This document shows, piece by piece, positions 1 through 12,000 of a stretch of DNA of 64,000 bases. The notes under the pieces are model-generated. The model saw only the letters and a program-made list of their open reading frames with translations, was not told where the DNA came from and did not search any database. The stretch lies in assembly GCA_026874595.1 (NCBI GenBank), contig CM049307.1, positions 64,226,870 to 64,290,869 of the forward strand, given 5' to 3'. This DNA is from Sipunculus nudus. Lineage: Eukaryota; Annelida; Sipuncula; Golfingiida; Sipunculidae. Each line of letters opens with the position of its first letter. The first letter of the stretch is position 1. The translations under genes and the position numbers were made by a program.

Positions 1-2926
1 TGTACTTATTCATTATAAAATATAACACTTATTGGTTGCTGCCACAAACTGTTAAAGCATAAACACATCAGCACCCATAGCCAAAAGTAGTGCAAAGTTA
101 TACTTAAACCCATGCTTGATGATCACAGAGTCAAAACAGTCATGCTTTCATCTGAAAGGTACAGGCAACCGTGTCGTACATACTGTGATAGATACACTCC
201 ACTGACAGATTTATATGAAATTCATTATAAATAAGAATATATAATTGTACCTTCAGTCCAGACTGTAACAAATCATGGAGTATAAGGTCTAATATAAAAG
301 GTTATACCTCGTTCAACATTGACTACAATATGAATGATAAGAATTATCAAATAAACAAGGATGTAAATTTATGAATAAATAAACATGCTTTGGTACCCTG
401 TAATATCAGTTCTTTTACTCAAGTTACATCATTTTATACAGACAGTTTAATAAGCAGTCCTACATTCCTGTATTCCTAGACTGGTTACCTGCTACAATTA
501 CAGTTCACATAACAAATGGAGTAAATACATATATAAATGCCAGCTTCCTTTATCTTAATGTGAGAGAACATTGAACTAAACTTTCCAAATGTTTAAATAA
601 AACATAATATACCAAACATAATATACCCATACATACATGTAAATATTATTTTAAAGCAATAAAGCCGCAACAAATATGTTCTACACAATATCTATTCCTC
701 TCTTTCATGGATCAATAATAAATTTTGGTGAATGAAACATAAAGGCCTGGTTATCATCATAACTATTTGTCACTTTTGCATCCCAACATAGAAACCATGA
801 CATGTATTAAAAACAAAATAATCAGTCATATAGACATCATGTAATGAAACAAAGTTTACATTTCTCAAGTGGGCCTTTTCAAGAATTGTAGCACAATTTT
901 ATTATCTCTCTTGCCAGTTTGCAAAGCTTCATGCATTTTATCTTGAAGAGTAAATAAGATGCAAGAACTTAATTTGCCTGCCTGCCCCCTATTTTTGGTC
1001 CCCCGAGTCCACAAAATGATTTAATATTTTGCTGTGGCCTAAATGTAAAGACTTGTGCATATATAATTTAATGCAATGCATAACAAATAAGCAACCTTAA
1101 AATGTTTAGCTGTTGTATTTTCTCTTGTTTTATTGATCCTGATAAAGCTAGTTTTCACTCTGAGACAACGGCAGCAGACTGAGCCTATAGAAGTTTCTGA
1201 ACTTTTCTAATCCTGTATTTATCTATTAACTGATGATGTGCTAAACATTTCTATTAGTGATTATGTTTTTGTAGTATCATTAACAAAATTATATCAACAA
1301 ACACAATAGTTCAACATCACCTTATAAATAAGTTTACAATACACAATTACATCACAACTACTTACATGCATTTCCTATTATGTTTTTTTTTTGTTTATAA
1401 TGTTTTTTTTTTGTTTATAATATAACTAGTGCATACTGCACTTACACACACAGTCACACTTAACACTTAAAACAGAAACAGCTACCAGGAACTGACTGAA
1501 AACCAACAAATATTCACACCTCATACGTACTGTAGAAGTCTCAGTCTTAAAAGAAAATAAATTATGAGTATAAGATGGGGTCAAGCAGTGTGGCCTTATC
1601 CACACTAGTTCATAAATAGAAATTTCAGGTCCAAAAAAGGCCAACTAATGTGCCATCAGTAGTTCACTTCCTTTTCAGTTTGGCTGGCCAAGGGTTACTG
1701 AAAGCTGCTCATAAAGCATGTGCAACTTTAACGCAATGTCTTCAAACCATGCACACCCATCTGATACACTGTTTAATTTTGTTTTGGCTCTTGGTGGTTT
1801 AAGACAACTGATATATGTACCAATTCTTTCTGTGGGTGAGGTCATTGCTACTTCCCCAAGGTTTTTCTGGGACAGGCTTTCCATGGGCTGAGTCACACAC
1901 TTTATTTACTGGCATTGGTTCTTATAGATGGGCTGCCTTTGCCAATCATGTCAAATTCCTCAGGACTATATCAAAAATATTGAAAATGACAAAAGCTTCA
2001 AGACCAAAAATGAGCATTTGTGAGGTGTGGCACCAGAGAAGTTGCATGACAACAGTTTAGTGCCACTTTCAGTTTAGTAAAGATGTATGTAACCCTGGAT
2101 CCACATCACTGTACCAAGAACATTCCAAAATAAGATTGGATTCAATTCTTGTTTTTGTCAGAATATATCTGTGGATCTTATTAAGAGATAGTGATACAGC
2201 TGTTATCTATATAACAGCTTTGGTAAATACCACAGGCAAAACTGGTGACATCATTTTGGTTAACATCACTTGTTTCACAGCTTGTGGTTGTTTCACATAT
2301 TACTACATGCCATGATGCCAAAAGAACTGTTACAAAATCTGTTACATGTGACCACCAAATAATGAGTTTCAATCTCACTAGCATTTATGGTTACTAGCAC
2401 CAGTAAGGAGGTTTGAGCTCAAGTGTACGCCCAAGTGATCTGGAACCCAAGTCCAAATCAGAGTCAAAAAGTCCAATTAAAAATCTCAAAATTAAAAGAA
2501 ATTTAAAAAACAAAATTTGAAATAGCCGTAATTATTTTTATGTTGGTTTACACATGCTCTTCCTTTAATGCTGAGCTTCATTTAGCTCCCGAGGCAAAGC
2601 TGAAGCTTTTCTTTGCACTCCACCTGATTTGTTGAGTCCTTACTTCCAAGTACAAGTCCAAGACCCTTGAGTCTTAGTCTGAGTTAGAGTCCCTATAAAA
2701 AGTGGACTCGATTTGGGGCTTGAGTCCTCCATCACTGACTAGCAGTATGATTAAACAAATACCTAAATATCATGCTCTATTACCTGCATACAAATTAAAA
2801 TTTTCCTACATTTTGTACTCCTGTCACTTCTCATACCTTTGCCCCCTACTTATGAACTCCTTAATAATGACTGAGATCACACACTATCACATGGTAACTT
2901 GGCCTTCCTCTGAATGAACCAGGGCC
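1..2926. other. DGKE 3' flank / probable 3' UTR and downstream DNA
   Basis: AT-rich DNA downstream (on the minus strand) of the DGKE stop. I recognise no domain-bearing gene. It holds a small perfect tandem duplication of a T-rich ~21-bp unit near 1380-1421. A minus-strand open frame at 1675-1908 looks somewhat protein-like and is treated as a finding. Part of the stretch is probably DGKE 3' UTR, but many AATAAA-like signals occur on the minus strand and the polyadenylation site cannot be chosen from sequence alone. Confidence 0.5.
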
Positions 2927-3049
2927 CTAGGTGCTCAGGTTAGCCAGGAGTGTAGCTTGATTATGGTGAGTGATCATTATGGTTGCTGCATGCTGCTCCC
3001 ACGGTTCACCATCCACCTGCATGGGGGCGCTACCTCTCTCCAGTTTTAT
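2927..3049 (-). CDS. DGKE: DGKE terminal coding exon 8
   Basis: 41 codons including TAG; acceptor TTCACATTCAG|ATAAAA. Found by the conserved [10 protein letters not shown] motif. Only 23 residues follow that motif, ending LLANLST, so the acidic C-terminal tail of some relatives is absent. The exon is about 6 kb from exon 7 because a DIRS element lies between them. It was missed by ATG-based ORF calling. Confidence 0.92.
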   Translation of the reverse strand: MKLERGSAPMQVDGEPWEQHAATIMITHHNQATLLANLST

Positions 3050-6000
3050 CTGAATGTGAAATGCAGTCATTATCAATTGTGAGAATTCAGATGCCCCATG
3101 TGTTCATCTGTGCTAGCAAAATATACAACCATATTTCAACTGCATAATTACATATTCTATTGAAGGAAAATCTTTTTTTCTAAAAACAGATATGACAGTT
3201 TATTGAACCCCCCATTCCCCTCCCCGTGAATGGTGGTTTTGTTAGTAAAAGGATGTGAGCTTTTCTGTATTAATGAGAATATTCTCTGATAGTATTCACA
3301 CGCCAGAAGCTCCACTTACAAAAATATCCCTGAGTAGGCCTATCATCGCCCACTTCCGCCTCATTCTCAGTATCTAGGTCATGCCTCGCTTTGGTAGAGC
3401 CACTTATTCGAGGGCGAAGTAGGAAGTATCGGGGGAGGGAGAGATGATTGTAATACAGAAAAGCTCACATCCGTTTACTAACAAAACCACCATTCATGGG
3501 GAGGGGAATGGGGGTTTTATTACATAAACATCGATGTGAGCGTTTTCTGTATTAATGAGAAGAAACAGATAAACCATAGGGAGGGAGATACTGACCTGGA
3601 ACGACGAGGATGAAGAAAAGGACATCAGCAAGTAGTAGAAATTACAGCAGAAGACGACGTCTGCAGGCAGGCAGCGGGTCGAACATGAGTAGACGTCGAG
3701 GAAGCTGTGCTGGTGACGTTAACGATAGTGCCTGCGGCAACCACGGGACCCATGGCATATAGGCCTGAGTCCTGCAGGCGGACGCCCTTGAGGTAAAATT
3801 TGAGTAAACGTGGAAGGGGACTTCCAGATACCCATTTTGACCAGCGCAGCAGGAGACACGCCCGAAAGGTGAGCGAAGGATGAGGCGATAGCTCTGACCT
3901 CATGAGCTGTGACATGGAAGGACTGTAGTTCAGCCGGACGTAAAGAGTCATGATCGGCGATGATAGCAGCCTTTATCCAGTTACTGATAGTAATAGGACT
4001 GATTTCTTTATCGGCTGCACCCAATTTTGAAGAAATAAAAAGTTTCTTATGGCCCCCCCGGAGTGATTTTGTAGCCTTAAGATAGTATCTTAAGGCCTGG
4101 ACGGGGCAATTCGTGGCGCCGAACCGTACCGGCCGTTAGGCAGGGCAGGAACGTGCCATGAATTCGTGGGGTCATCGTAAGACTGCGATTTACAATAATA
4201 GTCCGGAGGAAAGTGAAAGTCCGCAGACAAACCGTCAGCCGCAATTTGAGAAAATTTAGGATCGGCCATAAGAGCATGAAGCTCAGCTCGACGGCCAGCA
4301 GTGGCGAGTGCCAGGAGGAAGGCCGTCTTACGTGACAGATGGAGCAGGTGCGCGGAGAGGAGTGGCTCATAAGGAGCGCCGCGGAGGTGCCGGAGTACCA
4401 CGTCAAGGCGCCAAGAAGGAACTACGTACTGCGGGCGGGACGAACGAGCGCGGACCCCCTGGAGAAAATCTGAAATGACGGGATGACGGAGAACCGAATC
4501 CCTACGGAGGGGGCGAAGCACGGAAAGAAGAGCCGCCCGATAGCCGCGAAAAGTGGGGAAGTATAAACGTTTATCCTGTAATAAATGCAGTAGGAAATCA
4601 AGGATTGACTGGACCGGAAGATCCAGTGGATCTATATGACGCTCCCGGGCCCATCAAGAGAAGATGAGCCAGCAGGAGTCATACACACAGTCGGAAGATC
4701 GTCGACGGGGAGCCGCTGCAAGAGCCGCACCTGGCGTTGAAAACCCCTGATCTTTGAGCGATCGGACGACAGTAAGAAAGCGCTCAGAGGGTATGACCGA
4801 GCAGTGCGAAGATGGAGCGGCAGATCGACCGACAGCGGCAGGAGAATGGGCAGACAGACGAGAAATGAACGGCACCGAGGAAACCACAGAGTCGCTAGAT
4901 GAAATGGTACGATCAGGATGAGGTCCGTGAGAAGCGCCGCTGAGAGACGGAGGAGTAACCGCGGGATCAGGGCCGGGGCCGGGAATCTGTACAAGAACCA
5001 GCCGGTCCAGGCGGAGGGGGGCGTGTCCGGGAGCAGGACGCGAGGGTGACGTAGCCATGGACCGGACGGAACGAGGGGCGGAGGGTTCGGGAAATCGAAC
5101 AGGTCGAAATCCTGATTCCCCCAAGCACCGAAGATCCCCCGGAGAACCGGCGGAGGGAGAGAAATGGCTGTAAGGGTACCGAGGTGATCCCGGGAGAGGG
5201 CATCGGCGAGGACGTTCACGGCGTCACGGACATGACGAGCCTGAAGTGTAATACCGAGAGGGATACACAGATCGAATAGGTGATAAGTGTCTCGCAGAAG
5301 CGAGGGTGACCAGGTGCCGCCCTGCCTGTTGATATATGCAAGAACCGTCGTGTTGTCTGTCATGACTAGAACATGACTGCTGAAGAAGCGAGGAGACCAG
5401 TGTTCGAGCGCACGACGGACTGCTCTGAGCTCTAGAACATTGATATGGTGTAGACGCTCCCCAGGAGACCAGAGGCCGGAAATATGGAGATCGGCCAGGT
5501 GGGCACCCCAGCCCATCTGAGACGCGTCGGTAAAGATTGTAAAGGCGACGGTCTGCAAGAACGGAATGCCGCGAAGGAGAAAAGACAGCCGGAGCCAGGG
5601 GCGGAGGGCCCGCCAGGCCTGGTGGGCAGGCAGAATATCCGTACTCTGAGATCCCGAACCCAGGAGACGCGCAGAGCGGAGTAGCGACTGCACCGGGCGG
5701 AGGAACAGGCGGCCAGAGGGTCGAACGTGGCCGCCCAGTTGAGAGATCCGTGTAAGGAAGCTGAGACGGGAGCTGACATGACGAGCCGACAGAAGGGATC
5801 AGATCCGCCGGCGCAGATTGACCGCAAAGTCGAGCGGAAGAGATACACGACCGGCCTGAAAATCCAGGATCATGCCCAGAAACTGAATGGTCTGGGTAGG
5901 AACCAGATGAACCTTCTGGACATTGACCAGAAAGCCTATATCGCGAAGAAGGGAAAGCACGAGGGCACGGTTGTGGAGAAGTAGATCGCGAGAAGGGGCG

Positions 6001-9000
6001 TGAACGAGCCAGTCGTCCAAGTACGGGAGGACTGATACCCCGACTGACCGGAGGTAAATGGTTACAGCATGAACAAGGATCGTAAAGATCCAGGGCCCAA
6101 TATTGATCCCGAACGGGAGGGCTCTGAATTGAAACACGCGAGTGCGTTAGGCGAACCGAAGGCACGGCTGAGACACAGGGTGAATAGGTACATGGAAATA
6201 CGTGTCTGTTAAATCAATCTTGAACGTCCAATCACCTTGGCGGACGGTGCGGAGCACGGCGGGAATATTGAACATTCGAAAATGGGGAGGTCGAATAAAG
6301 GCATTGAGGCGCTTCAGATCTATAATCGGGCGCCACTGTCCGTGTGGCTTGGGGACAAGAAAAATGCGGGAATAAAACCTGGGAGTATCGGGATCGACCG
6401 GGAGAATGGCGCCCTTCAAGAGAAGGGACCGAATGGCATTTTCTAGCGCAAGACGCTTGGCCAGATCCTGGGGTGGGGAGTAACGAACGGAAACGCCGTG
6501 CGGGGCGGAGGGGTGAAAAACGAAATTCGGAAACCGAAACGAACCGTGCTTAAAACTAGTGGATGCGAGGTGACACGCCTCCAGGCCGGATAACAGGTCT
6601 GAAGGCGGCCGCCTACCGGACCTGGAGTGTCACTCACGGCCGCGACCCCTCCAAGCGGATTTACCGCGAAAGGAGGAGGCCTGGCGAGACCCGGACGTCC
6701 GAGCAGACAGGCGGGCAGGAGCCACCGAGCGGCTAGCAGCCGGAGCCCGTACCGGAGCAGTACGGGACCTGTAAGGGTGAGACACCAGGGAGGTCGGAGG
6801 AGGCGCCGACCGGAGGCGGGCCTGATGATCTGAACGATCCAGGGCAGCCTCATAAACGCGGGATAGATGACCCCCGAAGAGGAGAGATCCCGTGAACGGC
6901 TGAGTATATAGATCCGAGAGCTCCGCAGGAGATAGCGAGGGGCTGGACGGAGCGAAGAGAGTGGAGACACCCGGCGCGGCGGAGCAAGATACAATCCTCC
7001 ACCAGGCGCCAGGCCAAGTGTTGTAACTCGGCACATGCATGAGCGTAAGCCTGCCATATATTATTTAATATGGCAGGATATGGAGATATAGACAACAGGC
7101 TGGTAACGGCCTGAAAGTCGTTGACAACGCAGGCGGTCTGGCGGGCGAGAGCCTGCATATCCGAGAGCTGAGAATCGGATACATGCGCAGCTGGGGAATA
7201 AAGCAACCAACCGTCAGAGAAGGGTTGATCAAGCCCTGTTTCGGCCCGCATCGGTTCCGATGGAACCGCGGGAAAGGCGGGAGACGGGACAAGCCTGTCA
7301 AGGCAGGTCGCCCGATACGCCTTAGGGGACCACAAGGTACCGATCTGCCAAGGGCGCCGCACGCCAGGTGACACCGGCGACCCAGATGACGAGGATATAG
7401 CGCCGGTGACGGCGGCTTGATGATTGTCAAGCAGCCCAGCCGTCTCATCGGTAAATTCCATGCAGACCTGAGGTCCAGAAGTCGGCGCCGAGAGCGTGGA
7501 CAGGTTCAGATAGAACCTGGCCTATGCGGTAGAGGAGGGCAGTGGCCTGAGGCGCTGGAAGGTCGGCCCATCCGGGCGAGACGCCTGCATGGTGTGGGCC
7601 ACCTGATCAAGTAGGTCAGACTTCATGGTACGCCACGCCTGCCTCTGCGTATTGAGAGCAGTCCACTAATCCGTACCGGCCGGAGGAGCCTGATCTGTAA
7701 ATACAAGCGGAGAATGGACGGATGGAGAACCAAGAGCGGACGAGGCGGCAGGAGCGGCCGGGGCACAGACAGGGTCTGTATCAGGAACCGCAGGGCAGGC
7801 GTCTGGAGACCCGGACGGGAGGGGAACCGCATCAGCGGAAGGACCATCCCTAAGGGGACAAAGGGACAGAAGGCTGGGAAGGGGCGGATCAAGCAGGGGG
7901 GGAGCACTTACCTGCACTGGAGCCGGTGGGGAACGAGTGACATCATCCGAGCGGGACGCTGCGGGGACAACACAGGAGGAACGGACAAAGACACCTGCCC
8001 AGGAGCCGTGGCCTGGGGCGCGGACTCCGACTCAAGGTTGAAATCCGCCCTTAAGGATTCACAAAAACTGGAGAGACGGTGAATGAGGGAAACGGCAAGA
8101 GCCTTCTCGGGGGGCCCGGGCAGGGCAGGGGCCGGACGCTCCTGGAGGGGGCGACTAGAGCTCTAGCCATAGCCCCAACAAGGGTCTGGAAGACAGAGCC
8201 CTGGGAGGGAGGGACAGGATCTGGAACAAGAAGGGGATCCGCAGAGGGGGAGGGTAATGCCACCTGACTAGACACATGGGAGTGGCGGCCCCCCTGCTCA
8301 CCGTCACTGGAAGACAGCACAGGAGAGGGCTCAATGGGATCAAGGGCAGTCGACCATGCATGAAGTCGAGCCCATTGAGAGGGCGGCCATGTATGACAAT
8401 AATAACATGGGTCTGCCTCACCAAGGCACATGCCCTCACTGGAGCAACAGCCCGAGACAAGAGTGGTGTGTATCCCAGGAAGGTAGAGACACTCCACAAG
8501 AGGAACAAGTCCGAGAGACTTCCATAGTGGCCAAGGGAAAATGAAAGCGTACTTACAATAAGTGAAGCAACCAGCATGGGAAAACAAACAGCGGATGGAC
8601 GGTAGTAGCCCGTCGACACGTCCATCTAGCACAAACGCCAGAAGAATAAGTGGCTCTACCAAAGTGAGGCATGACCTAGATACCGAGAATGAGGCGGAAG
8701 TGGGCGATGATAGGCCTACTCAGGGAAATTTTTGTAAGTGGAGCTTCTGGCATGTGAATACTAACAGAGAATATTCTCATTAATACAGAAAACGCTCACA
8801 TCGATGTTAACGTAATAAAAACAGATGACCTATGGCTTGTAAACAATATAGCAGAGAACTTTATATTTTTTTCCACATGGCTGTAAGTCAACTGTTTAAA
8901 ATATCTGTGTTTAGATAAGCATGAGGTCGAGATTGCTGGATTGACTTAGTATACAGCATTCCTACATTTAAATTCCAAAATTAAAATGGTCACAATAATA

Positions 9001-12000
9001 ATCTGGTAGACACAGACCTAGGGTGAAAGTACATTATATATGCTGAGGTCTGTGTATAAATTTGTGTACCAAATTAATTTATTAAAACTAACAAATCAGA
9101 AACTGAAATTCACCATGACTTTCTTTGCTTGTCCAAGGCGCAGTGGTTCAGCAAGTCCAACCTGCATTTGTGCTATATGAAAGGATGAATAGAGCGCAAA
9201 CACCTCCATCAGTCCATCATCATACCTGTAGAAGAAATAGTAAATATCTGCATTTTCATACCTATAAAAGAAAAAGTTTACACCTCCATTAGTCCAACAT
9301 TGTTCCTGTAGAAGACATTAAACAGCTCCATCAGTACATAATCATACCTGTAGAAGAAATAGTAAACACCTGCATCATTACACCTGTAAAAGAGACACAG
9401 TTAACACCTGGAATATCATACCTGTAGAATAAATGGTAAACACCTGCATCTGTTCATTATCATACCTGTAGAATAAATAGTAAATGCCTGCATCAGTCCA
9501 TTATCATACCTGTTGAATAAATAGTAAATACCTGCATAATCATACTTGTAGAATAAATAGTAATCACCTGCATCATCATACCTGTGGAAGACACAGTAAA
9601 CACCTGGAATATCATACCTGTAGAATAAATAGTAAACACCTGCATAATCATACTTGTAGAAGAAATAGTAAACACCTGCATCATCATACCTGTAGAATAC
9701 ATAGTAAACGCCTGCATCAGTCCATTATCATACCTGTAGAATAAATAGAAAACACCTGCATAATCATACTTGTAGAATAAATAGTAATAACCTGCATCAT
9801 CATACCTGTAGAAAACACAGTAAACACCTGGAATATCATACCTGTAGAATAAATAGTAAACACCTGCATAATCATACTTGTAGAAGAAATAGTAAACACC
9901 TTCATCATCATACCTGAAGAAGACACAGTGAACACCTGGAATATCATACCTGTAGAATAAATAGTGAACACCTGCATAATCATACTTGTAGAAGAAATAG
10001 TAAACACCTGCATCATCATACCTGTAGATAATATAGTAAACGCCTGAATCATAATACCTGTAGGTGAAATAGTAAACTCCTGCATCTTCATACCTGTCAA
10101 TTAAATAGTAAACACCTCCATTAGTCCATCATCACACCTGTAGGAACCCAGTAAATACCTACATCAGGGGGTAAAACCTAGAATAAATGTATTTCACCCA
10201 GGTTTAACCAGTGTTTTGCAAGGGGTTTGCCCAGTTTGAAACCCAAGCTTTTACCCCATGATTATTTACTTTTATCAAATGAGACCTTTGCTAAAGCTAA
10301 GATTCCTTATGTACGGCATGCAGCATATGGCTTGCGGCATGCGGAATGCTAAGATTTCTTATGTACAGAATGTAGCATGCAGCATGCGTGAACTTCTGAG
10401 AAATTTTATGTGGCATACATACTAAATATTTTCTTTTCTCATGCTTCCAGCTTGCACAATGGATCACATAACATTTATATTTGGTGAAGCCTAAATACTT
10501 TAATAGGCCCATACTAGGCTATATGCATGCTCACTGTTCATCCCGTCAACCCTCATCTTCCTGGCGATACTGCTCCCTATATTGATACAGAGGTCATGAT
10601 CTTGCATGACCCACTGCTCTTGGGTCATACAGAACTTGATTTTGTCTAACCAGTTCCATCAAAATTTCTTGTGTGGCTGTCAAAAACTTGGAACTTGGCA
10701 TTGTTGTGTTTGAATCTCGCGCCACACTCTGACTGGTGAATATCCACAGACTGATGGCAGTTTCCAGAATCCCCAGTCATGTATACCATGCGGGACCTTC
10801 AGAAATCGCTACCTGTAGCGATTCATAGTATATACTGATTTTATACGCATTCCGCATACTGCATGCCGATACCACATGCCATACATAAGGAATATTAGCT
10901 TTAGTTTCTTTCTGATTGGTCACACACATTTTTCTATGCTTGCAGCAAGCCAAGTGGCTCTGACTACGTTACCCCTGTCAAAAAGAAGCCTATTTGACTG
11001 ACACTTAAACTCATGTTCAAATATGCAGAACACATCACTCCAATCAATAGGAATTAAGGTAAACCAAGGAATCTGGGGTAATACCTGGATAAAACCTACA
11101 TTTTACCCAGGTGCTTTGTAAAACTTGCCAACCCATGCTATCACTATTATTAAATCAAACAAGTATTCGATATGACTAACCTTGATTCAGGACAATCCTT
11201 TCCACCAATGGCCCAAGGTCTACATCCTCCTCCCCAGCTGGCAATGTTTAACACAACTATTCCCTCGATCTCAGGTAGTGTGATCGCCTTACCATCAAGC
11301 TCAACCTGTCATACAGTCATGTATATCATAATTCATTAACATGTTGTTTAACACAACAATTTCCTTAACCTCATTTAGTGTGATCGCCTTACCATCAAGC
11401 TCAACCTGTCATCACACAGTCATGTATATCATAATTCATTAACATGTTGTTTAACACAACAATTTCCTCAATCTCAGGTAGTGTGATCGCCTTACCATCA
11501 AGCTCAACCTGTCATCACACAGTCATGTATATCATAATTCATTAACATGTTGTTTAACACAACAATTTCCTCAATCTCAGGTAGTGTAATCGCCTTACCA
11601 TCAAGCTCAACCTGTCATCACACAGTCATGTATATCATAATTCATAAACATGTTGTTTAACACAACAATTTCCTCAATCTCAGGTAGTGTAATCGCCTTA
11701 CCATCAAGCTCAACCTGTCATCACACAGTCATGTATATCATAATTCATTAACATGTTGTTTAACACAACAATTTCCTCAATCTCAGGTAGTGTGATCGCC
11801 TTACCATCAAGCTCAACCTGTCATCACACAGTCATGTATATCATAATTCATAAACATGTTGTTTAACACAACAATTACCTCAATCTCAGGTAGTGTAATC
11901 GCCTTACCATCAAGCTCAACCTGTCATCACACAGTCATGTATATCATAATTCATTAACATGTTGTTTAACACAACAATTTCCTCAATCTCAGGTAGTGTG

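Larger units (their letters stand above)
3206..8820 (-). mobile_element. DIRS-type tyrosine-recombinase retrotransposon, degraded
   Basis: A 5.6-kb insertion inside the last DGKE intron, in the same orientation as the host gene. Minus-strand order is gag-like, RT-RNase H, a DIRS linker, then tyrosine recombinase. Ends are inverted repeats (3252-3409 and 8644-8802), and an internal complementary region (3451-3560) matches both outer ends. That arrangement defines DIRS elements, which replicate through a circle and integrate with a recombinase, not an integrase. The coding part is much more GC-rich than the host intron. Several in-frame stops (6147, 5799, 4654) and frameshifts (near 6950-7000, 4105-4130 and 3800) make it non-autonomous. 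No target-site duplication is expected. An AAAAACAGAT string lies near both ends (3182 and 8817) but is not cleanly placed. Confidence 0.93.

Noticed and set aside
5224-6165. 313-codon minus-strand ORF inside the DIRS element
   Set aside because: It overlaps RT and RNase H in another frame and lacks any motif; long shadow frames are expected in this GC-rich region.
3182-8826. AAAAACAGAT at both sides of the DIRS element as a target-site duplication
   Set aside because: DIRS recombinases do not normally make duplications. The left copy is about 15 bp outside the inferred end, so it is more likely chance or part of a split target.
9493-10100. Minus-strand ORFs of 74 and 127 codons with repeating [11 protein letters not shown]
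   Set aside because: They arise because the 36-bp tandem unit is a multiple of three. The frame differs from that of exon 7 and there is no independent gene context.
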